Below are positions 10,746 through 18,975 of a stretch of 64,000 nucleotides of DNA, piece after piece. The notes under the pieces are model-generated. The model worked only from the letters and a program-made list of their open reading frames with translations, ran no database searches and was not told the DNA's origin. The position numbers and the translations under genes were made by a program. This DNA comes from an uncultured Clostridia bacterium (GTDB taxonomy: Bacteria > Bacillota > Clostridia > Christensenellales > UBA1242), in contig CAKVOP010000001.1 in assembly GCA_934793215.1 (NCBI GenBank), forward strand, positions 304,235 through 368,234. Reading direction: 5' to 3'. Each line of letters opens with the position of its first letter. The stretch's first letter is position 1.

Positions 10746-11200
10746 TAAATATTAAAATTGTTTGTGTTGGCAATCTCAAAGAGAAATTCTGGAACGATGC
10801 ATGTGATGAATATATCAAACGCCTTGGAAGATTTTGTAAAGTTAAAGTTGTAGAACTTGCCGAGCAAAATAAGTATGAGCAAACTGAAAGAATTGTGACA
10901 GAAGAAGGTAAAGAAATAGTCGCCAATTTGGAGGGGGCATGCTGTCTTCTTGATATAAATGGCAAAATGATAACAAGTGAAGATTTGGCAGTTTATATAA
11001 GTGAAAAAAGTCTTGTTGCAAGCACATTAACTTTTGTTATTGGCGGTTCTTATGGCGTTAGTACTGCGGTAAAAGAAAAAATCCCATCAAAGATTTCCTT
11101 TGGCAGGGTGACATATCCGCACAATCTTGCACGGGTTATATTATTAGAACAAATATATCGTGCATTTATGATTAATGGTGGCGGGAAATATCATAAATAA
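10742..11200 (+). CDS. rlmH: 23S rRNA (pseudouridine1915-N3)-methyltransferase RlmH
   Basis: This 152-residue SPOUT-class enzyme methylates pseudouridine 1915 in helix 69 of 23S rRNA on assembled ribosomes. The C-terminal knot region with GGSYGVS, ISFGRVTYPHNLAR and the terminal GGGKYHK is diagnostic. Length and ends match the family. It overlaps the upstream CPBP gene in an ATGA arrangement, an unusual partner for rlmH. No terminator is obvious downstream. Confidence 0.96.
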   Translation: MINIKIVCVGNLKEKFWNDACDEYIKRLGRFCKVKVVELAEQNKYEQTERIVTEEGKEIVANLEGACCLLDINGKMITSEDLAVYISEKSLVASTLTFVIGGSYGVSTAVKEKIPSKISFGRVTYPHNLARVILLEQIYRAFMINGGGKYHK

Positions 11201-11384
11201 ACTTATTTATGATGATATAATTCATGACGCATGTTGTAGTAAATTATTAGTTGCAAACTTTTGTTAGGCAAAAAATAAAATACAAAATGATACGCTTAAA
11301 AATAGTGTGAAAAGTGCAAGAATTACAAAGTTTTTTCCATTTTATTCACCTTTTTGAATTTGTTGCATAGATTATTAGCCTGGA

Positions 11385-11948
11385 CTATCTTCGTCCTAAA
11401 TGTTCATCAAATAGTCCATCTTCGCTGGTAGTTCCCTGATGATTTGAATCTTGTCGTTGATAATAGTCGTCACGAGGAGGGTAGTTATCTCGATAGTCAT
11501 AACCATGGTCAGCAATGGGATTAGACCCTTGATAATGTCCATTCCATTGTTCATTTTGGGGGTAATTCCCATTTGGATTTTGATTAAACCTAGGTTGGCT
11601 ATATTGTGAATTAACTTCATTTGTGTAAGGTTTATTCTCTGGGAATTGCTCTTTTGAAGCTTCGACATTTGCACCTGCTGTTTGCATATCTTCTTCATTA
11701 ATTTTGTCAATATTTTTCTTCAAATCTTTTTTGTTTTTGCGAGAAAAAACGGCTATTGTTCCTTTCCCCTTAAACATTTTAAATAGAAGGACTACACTGC
11801 CAAGGCCAAAAACAATATAGATGATTCTAGAAAATATCGACGCTTGATAGCCAAATATTCCAGCGATAAAATCATATTGCAAAAGTCCAATCATAAGCCA
11901 GTTTACACCACCAATTAATGATATCAAAAAAGAAAAAATTGTAAGCAT
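11385..11948 (-). CDS. DUF378-type membrane protein with N/Q/Y-rich tail
   Basis: This 187-residue protein has an N-terminal part (~residues 1-65) that matches the small DUF378 (YuzA-like) fold, with two membrane helices around GGVNWLMIGL and SRIIYIVFGLG. DUF378 proteins are usually only 60-80 residues, so the other ~120 residues are an extension. That extension is hydrophilic and rich in Asn, Gln, Tyr, Pro and Asp, and it ends HLGRR. It is probably disordered and cytoplasmic, given the positive FKGKG and SRKNKK just after the second helix. AGGAG precedes the ATG. Function is unknown. Confidence 0.8.
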   Translation of the reverse strand: MLTIFSFLISLIGGVNWLMIGLLQYDFIAGIFGYQASIFSRIIYIVFGLGSVVLLFKMFKGKGTIAVFSRKNKKDLKKNIDKINEEDMQTAGANVEASKEQFPENKPYTNEVNSQYSQPRFNQNPNGNYPQNEQWNGHYQGSNPIADHGYDYRDNYPPRDDYYQRQDSNHQGTTSEDGLFDEHLGRR

Positions 11949-12009
11949 ATTTACTCCTTATGATAGTTATTTGCAAAAGAAGGAAAATAATGCAAATTGT
12001 AAAAAACAC

Positions 12010-12038
12010 TTGACTAAAAATTAAAAAATGGGTATAAT
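12010..12038 (+). promoter_or_regulatory. greA promoter
   Basis: TTGACT, a 17-bp spacer and a perfect TATAAT lie upstream of greA. The predicted transcript has a leader of about 27 nt that includes the AAGGAGG site. Confidence 0.85.
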
Positions 12039-12071
12039 ACGACATTGAAAATGAAAAGGAGGTCAATTTTT

Positions 12072-12533
12072 ATGACACATATTTTAACTCCACAAGGGAA
12101 AAAACAACTTGAAGAAAAACTTGATTTCTTTAAATCTGTAAGAAGACCAGAGGTTGCAAAGAAAATTGGTGCTGCAAGAGAATTTGGCGATTTAAGCGAG
12201 AATTCGGAATATGATGCAGCAAAGGAAGAACAAGCTTTGGTTGAGGCTGAAATTGCTGAAATGGAAAATATTTTATTAAATTGTAAGGTTGTTACAGAGA
12301 GAGCAAACGATGGCACTGTTGGAATAGGCTCGACAGTTAAACTTTATGATGTAGATTTTGATGAGGAACTTACTTATACAATTCTTGGTTCAAACGAGTC
12401 TGACCCTGCAAACGGGAAAATAAGCAACAATTCTCCAGTTGGAACTGCACTTCTTGGACATAAAAAGGGTGAAACAGTTTCTGTTAAGCTCGACCATGGC
12501 ACTCTTGAATATAAGATTTTAGATGTTCAATAA
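12072..12533 (+). CDS. greA: transcription elongation factor GreA
   Basis: This 153-residue factor enters the secondary channel of RNA polymerase and stimulates cleavage of backtracked RNA. The N-terminal coiled coil contains the loop motif REFGDLSENSEYDAAKEEQ, with the acidic tip residues needed for cleavage. The C-terminal FKBP-like domain ends with the usual GTLEYKILDV. The start is the ATG 8 nt after AAGGAGG; an earlier in-frame ATG overlaps the leader and lacks a site. It appears monocistronic. Confidence 0.97.
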   Translation: MTHILTPQGKKQLEEKLDFFKSVRRPEVAKKIGAAREFGDLSENSEYDAAKEEQALVEAEIAEMENILLNCKVVTERANDGTVGIGSTVKLYDVDFDEELTYTILGSNESDPANGKISNNSPVGTALLGHKKGETVSVKLDHGTLEYKILDVQ

Positions 12534-12581
12534 AATTTAATTTAATAGTTTAATAAAAAACAAATTTTGACAAAGATTTTC

Positions 12582-12610
12582 TTGCCAAAATTTCTTTTTT
12601 ATTGTATAAT
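12582..12610 (+). promoter_or_regulatory. promoter of an unknown membrane protein gene
   Basis: TTGCCA and TATAAT are 17 bp apart. The predicted ~42-nt leader holds a 13-bp direct repeat (GAAATAAAGCGTA at 12633 and 12647) that runs up to the start codon. Confidence 0.75.
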
Positions 12611-12658
12611 GTTTAAAGCAAGTAAAATTATAGAAATAAAGCGTAGGAAATAAAGCGT

Positions 12659-13582
12659 ATGATGTTTAAAAATTCAGTAAAATTATTATGCTCTAATTTC
12701 GACAAAGTTTGGAAACTTTTGGTTTTCCATATTTTGACGATAGGGCTTTGTTTTGGACTTTTATGCGTTTTTAAAAACCAATATGCTTCTGCACTAAATC
12801 TTGCATGGAATGAGGCGAACCTCGGTAGTTACCTGCAAACGGGAACGCTTTATGGAGATAGTTTCTTTGGAGCACTCACTTCCATTGCCAATTTTGTTGT
12901 AATTTTCTTTGGCAAAATTTTCGCAAATGTTTGGCAAGGTCTATACTTTTGCTTAATCGTTTTTTATGTATTGCCTTTCTTTATCAATATTGGCAAATAT
13001 GTAATTTCTGAAATGATGTATGGTTATATGTCTGCTGGACAAAAACAATCATTTACGGGTTGTCTTCTCAAAACATTACCAAGTAGTATGGCTTACGCTT
13101 CTTTGAAGACTCTTCTGTCTATTCCATTTGATGCTCTTGTTGTGGCAGGAATTTGGGGTGTAACTAGAATTGAAGGCTCTTTCATGGTTTATCTCATGCC
13201 ATTCTTGCTAGTAATTGTGGCTAGCATTTTTATGGGAATAAGAGAACTTTTTGTTGGTGGCTGGGCTCCTGCAAAAATCACTTATGCCCACAACATTGCA
13301 AGGAGTTATGGAATAGGCTTGCGTGCTTCTTTAAGAAGAAGCGACACAATTTATTCATCGGCTTTTGTGATTTATCTCTTAACGTTTGTGCTTACTCTTG
13401 TTTTTGGAGCATACTCTTTAATCATACTTTTACCAGTGGTATTCCCATTACTTGACATATTCGAAATGGTTGCTTTCTTTTCAAGTCAAGGAATGAGATT
13501 CTATGTTGATAACGAGACGATTGTTTCTCCAAAAAAACTTGAAGAAGTTGATAAAATAGAAGACGCAAAATACATTTTATAA
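12659..13582 (+). CDS. polytopic membrane protein, function unknown
   Basis: I do not recognise this 307-residue protein. It has about six hydrophobic segments, near residues 20-40, 75-115, 155-175, 180-205, 235-260 and 260-280, and a charged C-terminus ending EDAKYIL. A large amphipathic portion lies between the second and third segments. The pattern resembles uncharacterised Firmicutes membrane proteins of the DUF624/YesL-like size class, but no signature motif confirms that. The gene has its own promoter and a weak ribosome-binding site (AGGA). Two ATG codons are adjacent, so the start could be one codon later. Confidence 0.75.
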   Translation: MMFKNSVKLLCSNFDKVWKLLVFHILTIGLCFGLLCVFKNQYASALNLAWNEANLGSYLQTGTLYGDSFFGALTSIANFVVIFFGKIFANVWQGLYFCLIVFYVLPFFINIGKYVISEMMYGYMSAGQKQSFTGCLLKTLPSSMAYASLKTLLSIPFDALVVAGIWGVTRIEGSFMVYLMPFLLVIVASIFMGIRELFVGGWAPAKITYAHNIARSYGIGLRASLRRSDTIYSSAFVIYLLTFVLTLVFGAYSLIILLPVVFPLLDIFEMVAFFSSQGMRFYVDNETIVSPKKLEEVDKIEDAKYIL

Positions 13583-13936
13583 AAACGATTTGACAAAAGA
13601 CAAATGGGGAGGAGTTCCCGTGTTTTTTGTGTGTGTTTGATTGGGGTTTTTAGCAATATCATATTGGACTTGTATAGTTTTTCATTTATGCTTAAAGCCA
13701 TATGATGGACTTATGAATTAAAATCAAGTTTTTACGAATTTTACTTTAATCATAATCACTTTTACAAGTTAAATTGAACATTCTCTTTATTCTCTATTTA
13801 AAAATTTCGAAAAGAAAGTGACTAAAATATTGTTATACACAAACCTAATCAAAAAGAAAACCAATTTTAATTTAAACAAACTAAAACATTTAACCCAAAA
13901 ATAAAAAAAATTTAAAATAAGATAAAAGGAGAAAAA
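13583..13936. other. intergenic region before rnj
   Basis: This 354-bp AT-rich gap contains no supportable gene. A weak hairpin (GGGA, 5-nt loop, TCCC) followed by GTG and six Ts near 13605-13627 may terminate the membrane protein transcript. TGT plus TATACA at 13831-13839 is a plausible extended -10 promoter for rnj, giving a long leader of about 90 nt. I see no riboswitch-like fold in that leader. Confidence 0.5.
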
Positions 13937-15592
13937 ATGAATAATAAACTTAAAATTACATTTTTAGGGGGAGTAGGTGAGATCGGTAAAAACATGACCG
14001 CTCTTGAATACAATGACGAAATCATTGTTATTGATGCAGGACTTACTTTCCCTGGGGAAGACTTGCCCGGTGTTGATATTGTAATACCAGACATGACTTA
14101 CCTTATTCAAAACAAAGACAAAGTTAAAGCAATTTTAATCACTCACGGACATGAAGACCATATCGGTGCAGTGCCATTCTTGCTTCAACAAATAAACGCG
14201 CCAGTGTATGGCTCTAGACTTACGCTTGCTCTTATTGAAAACAAGATGAAAGAGCACCCAAAGACAAAATTTAAAGGAATAGCGGTTAAGCCTAGAAATG
14301 TGCTTAAACTTGGCTCTTTTTCTATTGAATTTATTAAGGTCAGCCATTCAATCGCTGGCTCACTTGCACTTGCAATTACAACCCCTGTTGGAACAGTTGT
14401 TCACACAGGTGACTTTAAAATTGATTATGAACCTATTGATGGAGTAATGACAGATCTTCCTAGACTTGGTGAAATAGGCAGAAAAGGCGTAAACCTTCTT
14501 CTTTGTGAAAGCACTAATGTTTGCAGAAAAGGTTATTCAATGAGTGAAAAAAGCGTGGGAAGAACTCTCGACGAAATCATCAAAAATCACGCTGACAACA
14601 GAATCATCGTCGCAACATTTGCATCAAACATTCATCGTATGCAACAAATCATGGACATTGCAGAGCGTTATAAGAGAAAAGTTGCTTTTACTGGCAGAAG
14701 TATGGTTAATGTCAGTGAAGTCGCCATGAAAGTTGGCGAACTCACTTTTAATCGTGACAATATTGTAGATATCGAAAAAGTAGATAAAATGGACGACAAG
14801 GAAGTCCTTATAATGACAACTGGAAGCCAAGGAGAGCCAATGAGTGCTCTTACAAGAATGGCTGCTGGTGAATTTAAAAACCTTAAAATTCGAGAAAACG
14901 ACCTTGTAATCTTGTCAGCATCTCCAATTCCAGGAAATGAAAAAAATGTTTATAATGTAATTAATGCTCTTTATAAACTTGGTGCTGATGTGATATATGA
15001 CGAACTTGCAGAAGTCCACACTTCTGGGCATGCTTGCCAAGAGGAATTAAAACTTATGCACAGCCTTGTAAAGCCTAAATTCTTTATGCCGGTTCATGGA
15101 GAGTATCGTCATATGAAAACACATAAAGAACTTGCTATGAGTCTTGGCATGGATAAACGAAATATAATTCTTCCAAGTCTTGGAATGCAAGTTGAAATGG
15201 GGCAAAATTCTCTCAAAGAAGTTGGTTTCGTTAAAGCGGGACAACGTCTTGTTGATGGATACGGAATTGGTGACATGGATAGCAATGTTCTCACTGAAAG
15301 AAAACAACTTTCAGAAGATGGAATTTGCGTTGTTTGCGTAAGCATTAATAACATTGCTGGCGAAGTGGTTGGAGAGCCTTTCATAATCACTCGTGGTGTG
15401 GTTTATACTGATGAACAAGAAAGTTTTGTTCAAGATGCAAAAGCAACAATTATTTCTTCTCTTAAAGAGGGTGATTTGCGTGGAGTTGAGCCAGCCGTTA
15501 TCCGTTCTAGTCTTCGACGCAACCTTTCAAACTTTATTTTTAGAAGAACAAAACGTCGTCCAATCGTGCTTACGATTGTAACACTAGCATAG
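13937..15592 (+). CDS. rnj: ribonuclease J
   Basis: This 551-residue metallo-beta-lactamase/beta-CASP nuclease has endonuclease and 5'-to-3' exonuclease activity and takes part in mRNA decay and rRNA maturation in Firmicutes. The zinc motif HGHEDHIG lies near residue 74, with HTGDFKID and the beta-CASP signatures FTGRSM, TTGSQGEP and VHTSGHA downstream. Length is normal. GGAG precedes the ATG. A methyltransferase gene follows after 2 nt, so the two are likely cotranscribed. I cannot tell J1 from J2 by eye. Confidence 0.96.
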   Translation: MNNKLKITFLGGVGEIGKNMTALEYNDEIIVIDAGLTFPGEDLPGVDIVIPDMTYLIQNKDKVKAILITHGHEDHIGAVPFLLQQINAPVYGSRLTLALIENKMKEHPKTKFKGIAVKPRNVLKLGSFSIEFIKVSHSIAGSLALAITTPVGTVVHTGDFKIDYEPIDGVMTDLPRLGEIGRKGVNLLLCESTNVCRKGYSMSEKSVGRTLDEIIKNHADNRIIVATFASNIHRMQQIMDIAERYKRKVAFTGRSMVNVSEVAMKVGELTFNRDNIVDIEKVDKMDDKEVLIMTTGSQGEPMSALTRMAAGEFKNLKIRENDLVILSASPIPGNEKNVYNVINALYKLGADVIYDELAEVHTSGHACQEELKLMHSLVKPKFFMPVHGEYRHMKTHKELAMSLGMDKRNIILPSLGMQVEMGQNSLKEVGFVKAGQRLVDGYGIGDMDSNVLTERKQLSEDGICVVCVSINNIAGEVVGEPFIITRGVVYTDEQESFVQDAKATIISSLKEGDLRGVEPAVIRSSLRRNLSNFIFRRTKRRPIVLTIVTLA

Positions 15593-15594
15593 TT

Positions 15595-16182
15595 ATGGAA
15601 ATAGAAGAACTTAAAAACAGTGCACTGGACAGATATATCCCACTTGTGCGCGAAGAAACTGGAAAAGCACTTAAAGAGGAGTGTAAAAAATGTCAACCTA
15701 AAAATATATTAGAAATTGGCACGGCTATAGGCTATTCTGCACTCCTTATGCTTTCTAGTTGTAATGGACATATTTGCACCCTTGAAAAAGATGAAACAAG
15801 GTTCAAAGAGGCGGAAGAAAATTTCAATAAATTTGGTGTTTTTGGCCGTGTTGAAATGCATCTTGGAGATGCTCAACTTTATCTTGAAGACTTTTCTAAA
15901 ACGGGTCGCAAATTTGATTTTATATTTCTAGATGGTCCAAAAGGGCAATATATTCATTATTATCCTCTTATTAAGGAAATTTTAAGCCCCAATGGCATAC
16001 TTTTCGCTGATAATGTAAAATTGTTGGGACTTGTTGAACACGCCGAAAAAGTTACTCACAAAAATCGTACGATGACGAGAAACATGACAGAGTTTATCAA
16101 TGTTATAAGTCATGATGAGGATTTTAAAACTCAATTTTATACAGTCGAGGACGGATACATAATTGCTAAAAAATTAAGATAA
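15595..16182 (+). CDS. class I O-methyltransferase, TrmR-like
   Basis: This 195-residue SAM-dependent methyltransferase is of the YrrM/TrmR type, which methylates 5-hydroxyuridine at the tRNA wobble position. The SAM-binding motif LEIGTAIGYSAL, the acidic TLEKDE and the metal-binding FIFLDGPKG are visible, and the family's ADNVKLLGLV segment is present. It starts 2 nt after the rnj stop codon and has no ribosome-binding site of its own, so it is probably translated by coupling. The TrmR assignment rests on length and motif order; a small-molecule O-methyltransferase is the alternative. Confidence 0.82.
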   Translation: MEIEELKNSALDRYIPLVREETGKALKEECKKCQPKNILEIGTAIGYSALLMLSSCNGHICTLEKDETRFKEAEENFNKFGVFGRVEMHLGDAQLYLEDFSKTGRKFDFIFLDGPKGQYIHYYPLIKEILSPNGILFADNVKLLGLVEHAEKVTHKNRTMTRNMTEFINVISHDEDFKTQFYTVEDGYIIAKKLR

Positions 16183-16256
16183 TATAATTTTTGTGTTGTA
16201 TTTTTATTCAATAATAAATTTATGGTTGTGAAAATTATGCACAAAATCAAAGAACG

Positions 16257-16279
16257 AGGTGAGACATTCACCTTTTTTG
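16257..16279 (+). terminator. terminator after rnj-methyltransferase
   Basis: Six-bp arms AGGTGA and TCACCT enclose a 5-nt loop and are followed by a T-run. It ends the rnj-methyltransferase unit. Confidence 0.75.
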
Positions 16280-16328
16280 TTGTGTCAATATTTAATTTGC
16301 AAAAAAATAGGAATTGTTTCAATATAAA

Positions 16329-16357
16329 TTGTTTTTTTTGTCAATATTTGCTACAAT
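16329..16357 (+). promoter_or_regulatory. promoter predicting a leaderless mRNA
   Basis: TTGTTT, a 17-bp spacer and TACAAT end exactly 6 nt before the ATG of the PAP2 gene. There is no Shine-Dalgarno sequence, so the mRNA is predicted to start at the A of the ATG. Confidence 0.65.
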
Positions 16358-16363
16358 ACTACT

Positions 16364-16933
16364 ATGAAATTCGAACTTGAGATAATTGAATTCTTGCAAT
16401 CTAATGCAACTTATGGTTGGATTAAGTTTTTTGGTGCTGTGACAATGCTAGGAGGATTCTTGGGCATGGTGATAGGTGCTATCATTGTGTGGAAAAGAGG
16501 TAAGGGCTTGTCGATAACGCTTATTTTAACCTTCCTTTGTGCAAGTTTAATAAATTATGTTTTGAAAGTGCTAATTTCAAGGGCTAGACCATTTGAGGTG
16601 AGCCAAGATATTTTAAATCTTGGGGGAGAAAGTGGGTATAGTTTTCCTTCGGGACATAGTGTAGGGGCAGGAGTTATCGCGACATTTTTATTTTATGCTC
16701 TTGTGTCATCAAAGCAGGGCAAAGGTGTGAAAGTCGCAGGTTGCATTGCAATAAGCTTATATCCAATCTTGATTGCTTTCTCGCGTATGGTCTTGGGGGT
16801 TCATTACTTAACTGATACTATTGCTGGAATTATTCTCGGCGTTTTACTTGCACTAGTTGGAGTAAAGTTATATAATATTGCAGTAAAAAAGATAGAAACA
16901 TTGAAACAAGAAGGAATTGAGGACGATGAGTGA
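16364..16933 (+). CDS. PAP2 superfamily membrane phosphatase
   Basis: This 189-residue membrane protein carries the three phosphatase motifs of the PAP2 family: KVLISRARPF, PSGHS and SRMVLGVHYLTD. The family dephosphorylates lipid phosphates such as undecaprenyl pyrophosphate or phosphatidic acid on the outer face of the membrane. The first helix starts near residue 20, and about five helices are visible. The gene overlaps tsaE by 8 nt, so this phosphatase heads a unit with tsaE and tsaB. The exact substrate (BacA-like recycling or phosphatidate) cannot be told from the motifs. Confidence 0.9.
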   Translation: MKFELEIIEFLQSNATYGWIKFFGAVTMLGGFLGMVIGAIIVWKRGKGLSITLILTFLCASLINYVLKVLISRARPFEVSQDILNLGGESGYSFPSGHSVGAGVIATFLFYALVSSKQGKGVKVAGCIAISLYPILIAFSRMVLGVHYLTDTIAGIILGVLLALVGVKLYNIAVKKIETLKQEGIEDDE

Positions 16934-17378
16934 AATTTTTTCTATAATCACAAAAAATGAAGAAGAGACAATGCTTGTGGGAGAAAAACTCGCAGGGACA
17001 GTTGGAAAAGCCGTGATTTTTACTCTTGTGGGAGACCTTGGAGCAGGAAAAACCCATTTTGTAAAGGGATTTGTGAAGGGGCTCGGGTGTAACATGACAG
17101 TTACAAGCCCCACTTTTACTCTTTTAAATGTTTATGATGGCGGAAGAAGAAAAGTATACCACTTTGATATGTATAGACTTTCATCACGCGAAGAAGCGGA
17201 AGAGATGGGGTTTAATGAATATTTTGACCTTAATAGTTTGGACGGAATTGTTTTTGTAGAATGGCCAGAGAAGGTTAAAGGTCTTATTCCATTCCCATAT
17301 ATAGAAATAAAAATAGAAAAACTTGAGGGGGATATGAGAAAAATAATTGTTTCAAGCAAGATTAAGGAGGAAGAGTGA
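16926..17378 (+). CDS. tsaE: tRNA t6A synthesis ATPase TsaE
   Basis: This 150-residue P-loop ATPase activates the TsaB-TsaD complex that makes N6-threonylcarbamoyladenosine at position 37 of ANN-decoding tRNAs. The Walker A motif GDLGAGKT, VTSPTFTL, HFDMYRL and FVEWPEK are all in place. The ATG lies inside the end of the PAP2 gene, with AAGGA 10 nt upstream. Its stop overlaps the tsaB start in a GTGA arrangement. Confidence 0.96.
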   Translation: MSEIFSIITKNEEETMLVGEKLAGTVGKAVIFTLVGDLGAGKTHFVKGFVKGLGCNMTVTSPTFTLLNVYDGGRRKVYHFDMYRLSSREEAEEMGFNEYFDLNSLDGIVFVEWPEKVKGLIPFPYIEIKIEKLEGDMRKIIVSSKIKEEE

Positions 17379-18007
17379 TAGCGATTTCTACTGCGTATAA
17401 AAGAGCACTTATTGCTTATGATATAAAGGGCAAGCATGGTGAAAGCGAGATTGATGCAAATCACGCCCATAGCGAGAACTTGCTCTACAGTATAGACTCT
17501 CTTTTAAGTGACGCTGGCATCAAGATAACAGACAATGATACATATGCTGTTGTTATTGGGCCTGGATCTTTTACTGGAATAAGAATAGGAATGGCACTTG
17601 TGAAGGGGTTAGTTGCTGGTGGAAAAAATGAAAGGGTTGTTCCCTTAACAACTTTTGACCTCATGGCATACACATATTTAAAAACCAAGCCAAAGAAAAA
17701 TTTTGTATGTGTGATAAACGCGTTAAGCGGATTATTTTATGTTTGTGCTTACGACCAACAAGGAAATAAATTGACGGAAGAGGAAGTCGTCACTGGTGAC
17801 GCCATGTCAAAATTTTCTGGCTATGACTTGGTCGGTCTTAATGAAGAAAAATTGTGCGAGAATCTTGTGGAGCCAAGTGCCAAAGATCTTATTGAATTAG
17901 CAAAAAAGAGGGAAGAAGATTCAACTGATGCAAAAAGCATTTCGCCACTTTATTTAAGAAGAAGTCAAGCAGAAGATGACCTTGAAAAAAAGTTAAAAAA
18001 TAACTAA
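17375..18007 (+). CDS. tsaB: tRNA t6A synthesis protein TsaB
   Basis: This 210-residue inactive ASKHA-fold protein pairs with TsaD in t6A synthesis. The hallmark GPGSFTGIRIGMALVKGL is present near residue 67, and the C-terminal SPLYLRRSQAE is typical. The GTG start follows AAGGAGG by 4 nt. In many Firmicutes rimI and tsaD come next; here the operon ends with tsaB and tsaD must lie elsewhere. It ends in a basic LEKKLKNN tail. Confidence 0.95.
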   Translation: MIAISTAYKRALIAYDIKGKHGESEIDANHAHSENLLYSIDSLLSDAGIKITDNDTYAVVIGPGSFTGIRIGMALVKGLVAGGKNERVVPLTTFDLMAYTYLKTKPKKNFVCVINALSGLFYVCAYDQQGNKLTEEEVVTGDAMSKFSGYDLVGLNEEKLCENLVEPSAKDLIELAKKREEDSTDAKSISPLYLRRSQAEDDLEKKLKNN

Positions 18008-18024
18008 AAAATATTCATAAAACA

Positions 18025-18054
18025 TTAGACTTTTTTTATTTATATTTGTATAAT
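18025..18054 (+). promoter_or_regulatory. promoter of the zinc-ribbon protein gene
   Basis: A perfect TATAAT has TTAGAC 18 bp upstream. The predicted start is about 20 nt before the AAAGGAG site. Confidence 0.65.
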
Positions 18055-18081
18055 GTGTTAGACATACATAAAGGAGAAATT

Positions 18082-18591
18082 ATGAAAAAACCTGTTTATA
18101 TTAGATGTCCAAGATGTGAACTAAACTATATTCAAAAGAAGGATAAATTTTGCCCAGTTTGCAAATCTGAAATGGAAGCAAAAAGAGACTTTGTTGACGA
18201 CCTTGATTTGGAACTTTGCCCAATTTGTAAAACAAATTATATTCAATCAGACGAAATTATGTGTGCAAGCTGTTTGAAAGAACATCAAAATGAAGATGGC
18301 GAAATCAACGAAGATTGGGAAGAATATATGTCTCGCGATGATGACGACGATATCACAACTGCCGAGGACGAGACTGGTGAAATGGCGTCTGTTAGCGATA
18401 TCACAAAATCAAGCCTTCTTGATGATGACGACGATTTGAATACGGACCTTTCTTTTGTAGAAGACGATGATGACCTTGATTTCAGCGACGATGAAGACGA
18501 AGATGATGCTGACGACGACGAAGATGAAGAAGACGATGATGACGATTTTGACGATGATGACGATGAGGACTATGATGACGATGACGAATAG
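18082..18591 (+). CDS. zinc-ribbon protein with poly-acidic C-terminal tail
   Basis: This 169-residue protein begins with two zinc-ribbon-like units. The first pairs CPRC with CPVC (residues ~8-29) and the second pairs CPIC with CASC (residues ~47-66). From about residue 93 the chain is rich in Asp and Glu, and the last ~45 residues are almost entirely acidic. The layout is like that of RpoE (delta), which also has a folded head and an acidic tail and competes with nucleic acid on RNA polymerase, but the heads differ. A nucleic-acid mimic or an RNA polymerase- or ribosome-associated factor is an inference. AAAGGAG precedes the ATG. Confidence 0.82.
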   Translation: MKKPVYIRCPRCELNYIQKKDKFCPVCKSEMEAKRDFVDDLDLELCPICKTNYIQSDEIMCASCLKEHQNEDGEINEDWEEYMSRDDDDDITTAEDETGEMASVSDITKSSLLDDDDDLNTDLSFVEDDDDLDFSDDEDEDDADDDEDEEDDDDDFDDDDDEDYDDDDE

Positions 18592-18691
18592 TCATGCTTT
18601 GTTAAAATAATCACAAAACAAAATCTAATTATTTTTGCAAGAAATAGAAAATGTTTGTAAAATGTATCTTGCAGGGAAATAAGTAAAATAC

Positions 18692-18722
18692 AAAAAGCCG
18701 AAACCATTAGTTTCGGCTTTTT
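18692..18722. terminator. intrinsic terminator of the zinc-ribbon gene
   Basis: Arms AAAAAGCCGAAAC and GTTTCGGCTTTTT pair perfectly over 13 bp around a 5-nt loop. It lies 100 bp past the stop codon of the zinc-ribbon gene. Confidence 0.92.
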
Positions 18723-18799
18723 TGTTTAAATATTATTGCATATAAGAAGGTTTGGGTTTAATAGAGTTATTATAGACAATGTTAATTTCGATTTTTCTA

Positions 18800-18906
18800 T
18801 TGGCGTTGCTTTTTTAGATAACTATAATAAAAAGGCAATTTGTCATAAAAAATCCACCAGATGAATTCCCTCATAAGGATTATTCAAAACTGGTGGTTTT
18901 TTATTT
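18800..18906 (+). ncRNA. candidate small RNA: promoter plus long terminator hairpin
   Basis: TTGGCG, a 17-bp spacer and a perfect TATAAT (18823-18828) would start a transcript near 18835. It would end about 70 nt later in a long stem: CCACCAG pairs with CTGGTGG, TGAAT with ATTCA and TCC with GGA, with a 7-nt apical loop and a T-run after the stem. The same hairpin has a T-run on the minus strand and probably terminates the minus-strand surface protein gene. The small RNA therefore rests mainly on the promoter match. Confidence 0.35.
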
Positions 18907-18975
18907 ATTCATATAGTCTAATAAATTAATTTTTTAAAAAATATTAAATATTTTGACAGATGAATTATTGAACGT

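Larger units (their letters stand above)
18592..18975. other. convergent gap with terminators and a possible small RNA
   Basis: This 384-bp noncoding stretch lies between the zinc-ribbon gene and the minus-strand surface protein gene. It contains two hairpins with T-runs and a promoter-like pair on the plus strand, listed separately. No ORF is supported. Confidence 0.65.
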
